64,000 bases of DNA from Sipunculus nudus. Lineage: Eukaryota; Annelida; Sipuncula; Golfingiida; Sipunculidae. Position numbers and translations under genes: made by a program. The notes beneath the pieces are model-generated. The model saw only the letters and a list, made by a program, of their open reading frames with translations, was not told where the DNA came from and did not search any database. This document shows positions 11,871-24,000 of the stretch, piece after piece (the stretch's first letter is position 1; each line of letters opens with the position of its first letter). The stretch spans positions 53,480,370 to 53,544,369 of the forward strand of contig CM049307.1 of assembly GCA_026874595.1 (NCBI GenBank), in the 5' to 3' direction.

Positions 11871-12008
11871 ATGGCCGACATTGCGTCGCCAGAAAATGTG
11901 CAGACCATATTGGATTTGTGTCCCAATATGTCTCGCGCTGATATCCGACACGACTTGCAGATGACAGGCAGTCTAGAGCGAACTATTAACCGCATACTGG
12001 ATGGACAG
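11871..12008 (+). CDS. EME1: EME1 exon 1: CUE-like domain
   Basis: Forty-six codons from ATG (context GACATGG, with an in-frame TGA at 11727 and no other ATG between) to donor CAG|GTCGGT, phase 0. The peptide resembles AUP1/AMFR-type CUE domains: a CPNM at the MFP position, then RADIRHDL, TGSLE.TI and a terminal ILDG at the di-leucine position. CUE domains are three-helix ubiquitin binders. Joining to exon 2 is in phase (ILDGQ|LVPG) but spans an 11.3-kb intron, so linkage is inferred and transcript evidence is lacking. Confidence 0.78.
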
Positions 12009-15000
12009 GTCGGTTTGTGAATGAAGTCTGCTGCGGCAGAAGCATGACTTTAGGGGGGGGGGGGGGAGTGCGGGTGTCAAGCTGGTAACCCAATATTCTT
12101 GGGTGTGTCAGCTGGTGCTTGACAATCAGTTTTCCCCACATATACATAATGAAGAACAACTGTAGTATATATCTCAGTCTAGGAAAACGCCCATACGGCC
12201 CAACTTTGTAAACAGTATAGGCTATAGCCCATATTGGCCATAAGGATGAACTCCTCAATTGCTTTTTTTCAGTGACTGATGCAATGTGGAGTCCATAGAT
12301 TGCCCCTGCAGTTAACTGTGATTATAACACTCCATTAACAACTGAAAGATTTAACATATATCCATTGATTAATGTTCAGTACATTTATGTCAATTGTATA
12401 TTTGACCACTAGAAAACAATACTTGTCCGTTCTCAGCCCTATTTTGCACCAAGGAAGTTAAAATATGAACATGATAGTACACAGGCCTAAAGCTTACACA
12501 GGACTGCCACCAAATGCAAGATGTCTACCCCCGCTGTTAATGCTTCAATTCTCTCCAGACAAATAATATCAGTTGTTGAAGTTACATGCTTTCCAGAATA
12601 ATTATTATTTATTACAGGCCTTTCGACATACTATATTGGTTTGTTAAAACCATAGGAAATATTTTTATTCAGTTTCCTTTCTGAGAGTAACAGATCGTAT
12701 CGTGCTATAACCCCAGTTAGCCCTTTGGTGGGCCGGCGACGCAACAGAAACCTGAAACCTGTTGCGTTGCCATCGGCGGCTATAAACAGTAATGAGTCTC
12801 TTAGTCATCATGAGGTTATTAAAAAGGTTATTATCTTTCTTGAATGATTTAATTTTCAAGTCCAGTAGAACCTTTAATTTCCGCATCTCATTTTTCTGAA
12901 AATTTGTTTTCCTCGAATATAAATTGAGAAACCAAAATTAAATTCTGAAAATGCTAAATATAGAAGTACAGTATCGAGTAATGTGCGGCACTTGGCAGTT
13001 ATCATGGCGATTCCAAGAGCAATTTCATGCGAAATCATTTATCCAAACAATTGTTAATCTGAATAAAAAGCTTGTCCTCAAAGGCTTTCAGATAAATGAA
13101 ACTCTACAACATTTGGAATATTTGTTGTTTTTCTACTTAGTAAATTACAGAATGACTCCAAGGATAACTTCTTCAGTAAGGTTCACTTGGGGAACTTGTC
13201 CGTGAAAAACACAGAGGAACTGTTGAACTTTTGGCTTTACATATCCTTTCAGAAAAAGTAAACAGTAACAGGAAAAATTGTGTTGAAAAATTTTCTACCG
13301 AGAGAGACCAGACAAGTAGACCCAGTTGTGGCTCTGTAATGCACAAAGCCACTGCCTTCATTTATCTAACAGACAGATAGCAGCATTTGTTTTGAGTACA
13401 TGATGATCCTGTTTGGTATGTGCCTATCCCAGTAAGCCAGTGTGATTGTTTCTGGCAGCATTGTGCATCAGGCTTGGGTCAAGTACATGTACTTGTACTT
13501 GGTACTTGTACTCAAGTACAAAATTTTCAGTACTTGCTAAAAATGTACTTGAAAAATCAAGTACATTTCAAATACTAGTCAAGTACATGTATTTTTAGCT
13601 CAGCTGACTATAAGTCATCTGAGCTATAGTCGTGGTCCTTTGTCCGTCCGTCTGTCCGGCCGTTAACAGGGCTAGTTTTAAAACCGTTGGACCTACGAAT
13701 CCAAAATTTAACATATCATTAAATGTTCCCAAAATCTCCTACCATACCGAAAATTGGGTCATTAGGACTTCGTTCCTTTGAGATATTAAGGAAAAACCTC
13801 CGTTTTCCATAAAAAAGCCATTGTTACACTTCAAGTCTGCGTAATATCAAAACCACTGATCTGTTCTTACCGTAGTTATATTTAGTATTCATATTCTTCC
13901 ATACATTTTCTATGAACATACCAAAAATTAGGTCAGTATTGGGTATTATTTTGAAGTTATGGGCCCAAATATAATGCAATTTTTTAAAAATCAGGAAATA
14001 TATTTACTCACCTAACATGAGAATTGCTGAAGCTGTAGACTTTTTTTTCAGGAATATAACTTTATTTAATCAAGATTCAATTATTTACCCAAAATTAAAT
14101 CTGAATTTTGCAAATTTTTCAAGTTATTAGCATAAATAAAAAATTAATACCTTAAATTTTGTCCAACTTTGGGAATATCACGTTTTTTTTCTGTAAGCAC
14201 TGTTGATTTAATTTTCACAGCATATGTGCATAAATCTTTAATCTTTTAAAATCTGAAATTTCAAAGGAATTGATTGAAAAGAGTAGCTTTTATTCAAGTT
14301 TTCATACACCATGTCAGTGTTGTTTACATCTGGCCGGCCTAGTAGAACAGCCATCACTTGTATTATGTAACCCACCCCAGGCAGCTTGCCTCAGGCTCAG
14401 CTTGGCCACTACCAGCAGGCTTCCCCTTTGCCCTGCACTCCCCCCCCCCTCCCCCCCCCCCCCCCCCCAATGGTGCATTAACTAGAATAATGTTATAATT
14501 TTCTGTATTTTATTTTATTCATGGCTATGCTACATTTTAGATTTTGTATTGTACCACCAGGGTTACAATGATTAAAGTGCACATTTGATAGTGTCCACAA
14601 AGTGGTGTATTGCTATGAAAGTGTGGATGTTCATCAGATAAGTAATTCCTTACTTCAGAAGAGTAAAAACTTCACCAGGTGTGAAATTGACTATTAAATT
14701 TTATCAAATTTACTGAATCTTTTATTTTATTTCGGTGAATAAAATTAAGCATGTACTGAAAACTCCAATGTGCAAAACTTTTTAATAGTGATTCAAGGAA
14801 TAATCTTGTAGATGCCATGTTGTGGCATTATTTTCTTTTAAATTCAGTTTAAACATTTGTGATTTAAAAATAATAAAATATATGTGTATGCATAATATGA
14901 CCCAATATGAGCTACACTATGGATATATAATGATTGCAACTTAGAATTCTGATATTTTAACTTATATTTTCATTTGTTTTATTACAAATAATATAAAACT

Positions 15001-18000
15001 TGTTAATAAAAGAAGGAATCAGATTTAAAACTAATAATGGAAAAAATGGATATGCTAAAAAAAATAGGCTTATATATAAACTTAAATGCATTATTCCCTT
15101 GAAAGTGAAATAAATGTATTAGTCCATTCTGTCCACTTGCCTGTCCATCTGTAAATTTTTTATATGCATCACAGTATCTCAAAACTTTTACTGTTTCCTC
15201 TATAAAGTTCCTATGTACGTGCCAGTAATTTAGTCAGTATTATATAATTGTATCCGCCAAAACGAAGTTTGCGGATACTATGTTTTTGACCGGGTTCCGC
15301 CGCCGCCGCCGTGTTCGTTTCCGGAGAACTCCTCTGAGACAACTGGACGGATTTTTCCAAAACTTACACAAATTATCGGGTCACATGTGAACTGGTGCCT
15401 TACCAAGTGACCTTGACCTCTGACCTTTCTTCTCAGCCCAGCGTCCGTTTGTGCATCTGTTTCCACACATAAACCCACCTACATTCACCTTAATGCTCCA
15501 CACATAAACCCATATATCTCAGGAAACGTTTGACAGATCCGAAAAAAAATTTTACACAAATGTAGCCCTGGGATAGCTTTATAACATACACAACAAAAGG
15601 TGGCGCCACCTGCAACCATGTTTGCACAGTGTCCATTTGTTAATCTGCCTGGGGTTAAAATCACTTGTATCTCTGCAGTGGTTTGACTAATTCTTCTAAA
15701 ATTCGGCATTCGTATACATCCTAGATAGCTTTCTTGATTTTATGACAGGTGGCACCACCTACATTCACGTTAACGCTCCACACATCCAAGCTCATATCTC
15801 CGGAACCGTTTGACCATTCAGGAAAAAAATTTTACACAAATGTAGCCCTGGGATAGCTTTATAACATACACAACAAAAGGTGGCGCCACCTGCAACCATT
15901 TTTGAACTGTGTCCATCTGTTCATCTGCCTTGGGATAAAATCACTCATATCTCTGCAGTCGTTTGACTAATTCACCTAAAATTCGGCATGCGTATACATC
16001 CTAGGTAGCTTTCTTGATTTTATGACAGGTGGCGCCACCTACACTCACGTTACTGCTCCACGCATCCAAGCTCATATCTCGGGAACGGTTTGACCAATCA
16101 GGAAAAATATTTTTACACAAATGTAGCCCTTGGATAGCTTTATAACATACACAAAAATGGTGGCGCCACCTGCAGCCATTTTGCACAGTGTCCATTTGTT
16201 TGTCTGCCTCAGGTTAAAATCACTCATATCTCGGCATTAGTTTGACCAAATTACCTGAAATTCAGCATATGTATACATCCCGTATAGCTTTCTTGATTAT
16301 ATGACAGGTGGCGCCACCTACATTCACGTTCATGCTGTAGACATCCATGCTTATATCTCCGGACTCGTTCAACCTATCAGGAAAAAAAATGTACACAAAT
16401 GTAGCCCTTGGATAGCTTTATAACATACACAAAAGTGGTGGTGCCACCTGCACCCATTTTTGCACAGCGTCCATTTGTTTGTCTGCCTTGGGTTTAAATC
16501 ACTCTTTATCTCTGCAGTGATTTGACCAAATTACCTGTAATTCGGCATGCATATACATCCTAGATAGCTTTCTTGATTTAATGACAGGTGGCGCCACCTA
16601 CATTCACGTTCATGCTGCAGACATTAATGCTTATATCTCCGGAACCGTTTGACCAATCAGGAAAAAAAAATTACACAAATGTAACCCTTGGATAGCTTTA
16701 TAACATACACAAAAAAGGTGGCGCCACCTGCAGCCCTTTTTGCACAGCGTCCATCTGTTTTTCTGCTGTGGGATAAAATCACTCATATCTCTGCAGTGGC
16801 TTGACTTTTCCACTTGAAATTTTGCATGTGTATACATCTTGGATAGTTTCTCGTTCAAATAACAGGTGGTGCCACCTACAATCATGTTTATGTGGCAGAG
16901 ATCCATTCTAATATGTAACACATGTAACTCTATATCCCCTTGCCACTCAATCCATGCCTCACTTCACCCGTCCTTCTCTGATTTTGGCGGATACATGTAG
17001 TCGCTTGTCGACTACCCGCTTTCTAGTTTTAAAAAGTTATAATTTAAAAATATATTTTTAGAAAAAATTAAATACATCTGTGTTTCTATTAAATATCTTT
17101 TTTCATACTTCAGGACTGCCGAATATCAAAACCACTCATCTGGGTTTCTTCATATTTACCATAAATATTCCTCTATATTACTTAAATTTTGCCCAAGTTT
17201 GACCATGGCATGTTTCTTTCTTGTAAGAACATTTGATTTACTTTTCACAGTCGAGATATATAGATTTAATCTGTTAAATTCTGAAATTTGAAAGTAAAAG
17301 CTTAAAAATTGTTCTAGTTATTGAAGTTTTTCTGAGGCTCTAATATCCCTACAGCCTTGCCTTGGTAAACTTATTAGTGATGCAAAACTGCTGTCACAAA
17401 TGTAGAATCACATGGCAACCCTGACCTCCCCTCCCCCCCCCCCCCCCAACAGATATGTTGCATTAGTTACATACTTTAATTTGCATTGCTGTTTCCGATC
17501 CAATGTATACAACTTTTCCTGAATCAAGTGTTATTTTCAGATTTTTATTATTTTGCAAATTTAAAAAAATATATTTTAAGAAAAAATAAATACATCTGTG
17601 TATATAATGTGATGTTGACTGAGCAGATTAACTGTAAATGTTGATGCAATTTAGAATTGTTAATCAACTTAAATTTTCAAATATAATTGATATATATTGT
17701 AAATGTATAGTAAAATTTATAAATTTTGTCCAAAATTTCCTTTAACAAAAAACTTATGTAACAAAAAAAAAATGAGGACCTAATGCAAACATTCGTTCAG
17801 TATTTTTCTGCCTCAGTAGTATGGGAATTAAAGTGATTTGCTTTGTTTTTCTATCTCTCTGTCTTTTTTTAAATATTCAATAATTATGAATAAAACTTTT
17901 TTTACCTGTAAGATTAAATTTTGTATCCTGTATGTTTATGCAAAGGTGTTGTAACTTTCCTCACTCCCTGCCACTGAGTGTTTGGCAACTGCATAAAATG

Positions 18001-21000
18001 TATAAGGGTGCTTTTCCATGTACGCGTTTTGCAAGCGTTTGCCGCGCGGCCCGCCGCGCGGCGAAAATCCAACCAGTTAAAAAGTCATGTGCTATTTCCA
18101 TGTATGCGATTGCCGCGCGGCAAACGCACGCGTCAGTTTTGGAATCCAGCAGTGCTGGATTTCTGCGTTTGCCGCGCGGCAAACGCATGGGAATTCCGCC
18201 TTAATGACGTCACATTTGGGGGTTTCCTCGAACTCGTGTGTTTAAGTCCGTTCTGTTGTGTCAGGAAGGCATGCGATTGCCGCGCGGCAAACGCATACAA
18301 AACGCTCACATGGAAAAGGACTGGCCGCGCGGCAAACGCATGCGTTTGACGAGCGGCAGTTTCTGCCGCGCACATGGAAAAGCACCCTAACTGGTAAATA
18401 AAGAAATAAATATACAGAGTTACAAAGGTGTTTTTAAACTCTCATCCTCCCCCTCCCCCCCCCCCCCCCATCAGGTCAAACAGCTGAGTCCCCATGTAAC
18501 CCTTCACCACAACACAACACCAGATAATGAGTCATCTCTTCTCTATATATATTCACACTTAGACTCAGTCACTTCAGATTGTTTTCCTCTATAGGTCACC
18601 CGCATGTCCCATCAGTAACTTCTTCTCTGAACTCCCAAGTTTTAGACTCTCAAGTTGACCTCAACCTGCCTATAGTGATCATGGGCGATTCCATTATTGA
18701 CATTTCTAATATAATATATAACACCAAATTGACACAATTATGTCAACTCTTTAAATGTCAACAACTAGTCAGAGAACCAACCAATGACCATGGAAATACC
18801 ATAGATCTTGTCTTTACTAACTGTTGAAATGCTTCAGTTTCAACATTAGAAAACACATGGTCAGATCACATGATATTATTAGCAACAATCCCCCATTCTT
18901 CAATTCAGATCAAACATGGAAACTTCTCACAGCTTAATCTACAATTTCTTCTCTATAAATGCTTTTTGAGACATTCTGTTTCCTCTCTAATTCAGCAACA
19001 ACTGCTTCCCAAAACATATAAGTTTTCTACTATTCCATAAATATTTTGATTTATTAAATGTGTATTTTTATACTTACAAATCTCCACTTCCTTCCTCTGC
19101 AATTTACAACATCTAGTCATTCCCATTGCAATATTTTAGACACACATTCTTGTTCATAATTAAAATACTGATACTTCTATATAACTATTCCGCTCAACTA
19201 CATAATTAATACAAAAAATTACATCTGTCAAAATGAAATCTTACAGACCTACATACAACAATAGTGACACAATTATATCTGTCTCATTCAGCTGAGCGCC
19301 GTGACCCATGGGTCCCTTGTTTTAAATTATTTTGAATACAGAGCATATGGATTGATGGATGTGAGACAAGATGTACATGTCACAATAATAATAGCCTACA
19401 CCATTTAACATCAAACATGCCTCTGTTTATCTATGGTTTACTAATCAAAGGTCAGATTGTGCCAGGTAACTTATTTGGCTGTGACCTACTCTGTCCAATA
19501 CTCTTGTGTAATTAGCACCAGTGGTCACCAGCAATGTGGCAGCTTGCCCATGCTTGCCTCCACAATAGGCACATCCTGGGCAATTACTGGACAGGAACTG
19601 AGTCTGTTCAGCATTATTTGCTGATATGCTTCATGATCAAGGGGCTCACAGGAAGTAATAGAAAGTAATATGTATTACTCTGTTACTTTGCCTTCTGTTT
19701 CTATTACTATTACTATTACAGCTAAAATTTTTGAGTCTATTACTATTAAATGGAAAAAGCTGTAATAGTCTATCCTCAGACCTGATTATATGAACAGCTT
19801 GTGGAAACACTACCCACTTAATAGTTCTGCTGAGTAAGTTTGTCCCAGGTTACATCTGCTCATGCACCAGGCTAATTAGCCATGGTACCTGAGAAGGTCA
19901 GGTTTGTATTAGTGGTGGGAGTCGGTTCTTTTTTCATAATCAATCATCGGTTTAAGCAAACCTATCGATGATCAATTAGTAATCGGTCCAGGCAAATATA
20001 AAGAAATATGCAATTATCTGTGAAACTGTACTTTCTTAACCCAGCCCGCATGTCTTAGTAATTCTACCTAAAGAAAAGAGGATTTGCCTTATTTATATTT
20101 TCCTATTATCAGTAAGGTATTCTTTTCAAAGTTTCATTTTAATTATTTATAATAAACAAGAATTTAACCACTATCCAGGACATCTACTTGCTGCATAGAC
20201 CTAGAGAATTTATGGAGCATTTTAACACCATACCGCCCATACTGTGCAATGTACATCTGTCACAAAACTCCACGCTAATTCTGCAGCTCCCTGCCTCTGT
20301 CCTCTGTTCTCGCATCTACCTAGTAATACTTTGTTACATATGTAAGATAATATGGGAACCAAGACTAATTATTTGAAGTGCGGAATGTTGTAAAAAATGG
20401 AAGAATAATTTTAGCCTATAAGATAATAGGCATTATTTGAAAAAAAAGTCATGATTATGATGTAATCGATAGTTGCCTTTGTTAATCGAGCGTTTGAAAG
20501 TGGCAGGAAACTGAGTGACTTTCGATAAAACTTGATCGGCCCACCACTAGTTGGTAATGAGTAAATCTAGAATTGAGTTGTCACAGCTGAACTAAACACA
20601 ACCCTCAGGTGGACTGTTTAGCTGATCAGCTGTGAGTTTTACACACCTGACAGACTAGTACAGAGACTCTAAAGCCATTATATAATAAGTGACAGAATTG
20701 GCCGATTCAGAATAGTCATTCAGAAAAGGCATCAAAGCACCATTTCTTGTGTACTGATATACGACTGTGTAATAGTGTATATAAATACTGAAAAGCCATC
20801 AAGACTGTCACCCTGGATTACCTAAAATAAAAAAAAAACTTTCAGCAATTGGAGCATCAACCCACTTTTTTGTGTACCAGTACTGATATCTTACTGTGTA
20901 AAAGTGTGTATAATATAGGTTATCAATTAATATTCATAAAAATTGCTTTTTCAATTAAAAGTACTTGTAATTGTACTCAAGTACAGACCCCTGTACTTGT

Positions 21001-24000
21001 ACTCAAGTACATTGAAAAATTGTGTATTTGTACTTGTACTCAAGAACATTGAAAAATTATGTACTTGTACTTGTACTTGACAAATTCTGCAGTACTTGTA
21101 CTTGTACTCAAGTACTGACCCGCTGTACTTGACCCAAGCCTGTTGTGTGTGTATAACATCATCACTGCTGTGAGTGTCCTTGTAAGGGGACCATAGGCTA
21201 CACACAACCCCTGGCTACACTACAGTTTTACATGGGGTTGTTACCAGGGTCACACATTTGATTGTTTCAGCCTGCCAAGTTCATGTATCACATTTCAGCT
21301 GGGTGCATGGGCGAGGAAGTTAGCAGTGATGATGTAACACACACACACATCTCTGGCTGAAACAGTCACCCCGGCTCACCAGGACAGGCTCAACACTCAG
21401 GATTATACTCAAATTTGTTCTTTCAAATCAAGATTTATGCCTGTAAACCTAAATGATATTTAAGTAAAATATAACAAATAATTATATATATAAATGTTTA
21501 ATTAAATTAATGTGAGATAGGACCCCCCCCCTAAAAAAATAATTGTACTGGCGCCTGTGCTTAACGCTTTATTTTGCTTCCACTTTAAATGTCACTTTTT
21601 ATTGCATCAAATTTATTGTTGCAATTTTTCAGTGAAATATATAGTAAGATGCATGTTGAGTGTTATAGACATGATGATGCTTCCCTACAGTTTTTCACTT
21701 ATGAACTCTACTACATGGCCCGGTCTTCACTTTCTAAGATGGGGTCTAAACTGACTGGACCATCTCATATTAGTAGTAATCAACATGAGCCATTACATGC
21801 CTGATGATATGACATCGACATGCCTCTTACTTCTCCATTACATGAATCCTAAACATCATTACGTCCGTACATATACACCCATAGTCTCGTCCATGTAGAC
21901 AGGATTCTATATACTAGCTCCAAGGAGGGTACAGACGTAACCTCCTTGCTCGCTCCTAATATACTCACATTTTAAAAATGGAAGTGAGGGCTTCCGCGAT
22001 TTCATGTCATGAAGTGGAATCCCCTGTGCATGTAACAGATGAGTTCATCACAAAAGTCGAGCAGCAGTAAGGTCTGCGATAAACGCGCGCATGCATTGAT
22101 CGCAGGTGATAATCGTTGCCGGAGGTATGTGTCATAATTGAAAATATATAGTCCAAAATTTTTACACAGAGGCGATGAATGGATGCCATGATCAGATGCA
22201 AATAAACGTTGGAATGTGTCACCAGCTTTTTACACGGGACGATTTGCAAAATTGGAGGGCAACTTTAAATAGCGATGTTCAACATAATACATTTTCATAT
22301 AAAAATTATTTCATTTATCATATCAACTCATCCGAAATATCTCCGTCCAATCTCTTGGAGTCAATACGATGTTTATGCATAACACGGTTCACCAGACATA
22401 TAATGGATCTATAGTAATAGCATATGGCGATTTGTGTGATTTTCTGTATCTCCAGATTTCCGGTGGATTTTCGATACCACCGTACAGATTGTTTTGCTTA
22501 TCCCCAAACCATGCATAGCACGGGTATTTGCTAGTGAGGACTTATCTGTGCAATGCATTGTTTATTTGATTTCTTCTTTACTTATAGTATGGTTCTCAGG
22601 CACTTTTTTCATAAATCAGTGTGGGCAGGCAATATTTTATTTTTTGCCTTTTTTGTATGTTTCAATAAAAATGTCATATGATCAGGGTAAAGCTTGAAAA
22701 TAACCAGTTTTTGCTACAGAGGTAAAAGCACTACATTTCAAAAGAAAGATATCAAAATTGTATTATTTTATCTTCATGAAAGATGAAATTAAAAATAAAA
22801 AATTTTTTATACTGGGGGCAAAAACTGTTGCGGGCGGTGCCTGAGAACCATTCCTTTTTTTATTTTGGTCCTACATTTCATAATTCTGACCTAAAATTTA
22901 CTGCTGGTGGGGCTGTGATTTGAGCATGTAGCGTTGACAAATATCCAGCTTGATTGATGGCTGGAAGAATGGAATGTGGCACATTTGTGCCTGATGTCAA
23001 AGGCCGGGGGCTTTTGGAGTGGGCTGTTTGTGAGGCCTGTCAGTGTTCAGTTCTGGAAGAGGGCTGAGGCCACTGGCATAATTTCTGACAGCTGGTGCTG
23101 TGGTTCTACCATGGACCATTTTCTAAATAATGTCAGGTTGATGAGAATATGGAATATGACCTCTTTTAGGACAAATATGGCATGGTTCCCAGCAGTTCAA
23201 GATGACTTGAATTTCTTGTTTGCTTTCATTTGTAGTCCTGTCCTTGTGAGTGCCCCTGTCTCAAGTGTATGGGGCCCCAATACAAACTTAAAGAATGTTC
23301 ATTAGGTAACATTAATATTAACACTTTGTGTTCATGTATAATTTTCAGCTGGTGCCAGGAAATGATGAAACGGGAATGGGAAGCCCAGAGTTTGGTGACC
23401 ATGAGGAGAATACACACCTGGATTTACCTGTAATTCAAAGGAAGCAAAGATCAAAGAAAATATCTGTCCGTAAAAATAAACCCGTCAGATCAGACTTCTA
23501 CTCAGACAGCTCAGATGTTGAACCTGAAAAACCAGTACATGCAATATCAAGTGATGATGATGAACCAAAAATAACAAAGACAAGTGCAGCTAATAGTGAC
23601 TCGGCATGCGGTGGCAGTAACTCAAATATTAGTGCCACGAGGAGTAATTATTCAGATGAATATCTTCCAAACTTAGATGAGGTCTCTGATGATATCCACA
23701 AATCATTGAATAAATATCCATCAACAAATACAGTAATTTCAGACACTGGTTTGGACACTCATGAGCAGGCATCAACTGGCTCCATTGTTGCCATGGAAAC
23801 TGAACCAACTTGTGTATCCCCAGTTAAAAGGAGGAAGCTGAATGATGGAGGTGCAGAGGTAGGTCAAAGGTTAATGGTTGATGTCAATCTATCTGGTAGG
23901 TTTCATTTGAGAGTAATAATCAACCACTGAAGAAAAATTAAACTGATAGATGCAAATAATGGGAGTTCAGATTTTTTGTGGAAGGATATGGAGGGATAAC

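Larger units (their letters stand above)
13592..19322 (+). mobile_element. Family B element, copy c, with nested insertions
   Basis: 5' end TTTTTAGCTCAGCTGACT with hairpin and GTCCGTCCGTCTGTCCG, 3' end CAGCTGAGCGCCGTGACCC then ATGGGTCCCTTGTTTT. Its own sequence resembles copy d (about 1.45 kb) but is split by family A copy A (15250-17028) and the 18005-18388 MITE, and has an endonuclease-like pseudogene near its 3' end. Confidence 0.72.
13469..21142. mobile_element. hAT-like element enlarged by nested insertions
   Basis: Left end CAGGCTTGGGTCAAGTAC and right end GTACTTGACCCAAGCCTG are perfect 18-bp inverted repeats 7.7 kb apart. Each is followed inward by tandem ACTTGTACTTGTACTC-type subterminal repeats (13485-13590, 20955-21130). 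The flanks TTGTGCAT and TTGTGTGT agree at 6 of 8 positions. Inside are a family B element, a family A element, a GCGCGG MITE, an endonuclease pseudogene and a second hAT-like element. No hAT transposase seen. Confidence 0.7.

Noticed and set aside
17932-18375. Overlapping Arg/Ala-rich frames on both strands
   Set aside because: Artefact of GCCGCGCGGC palindromes inside a MITE.
22976-23305. 109-codon plus-strand frame before EME1 exon 2
   Set aside because: Intron position, no domain, and joining it would break the phase of exon 2.
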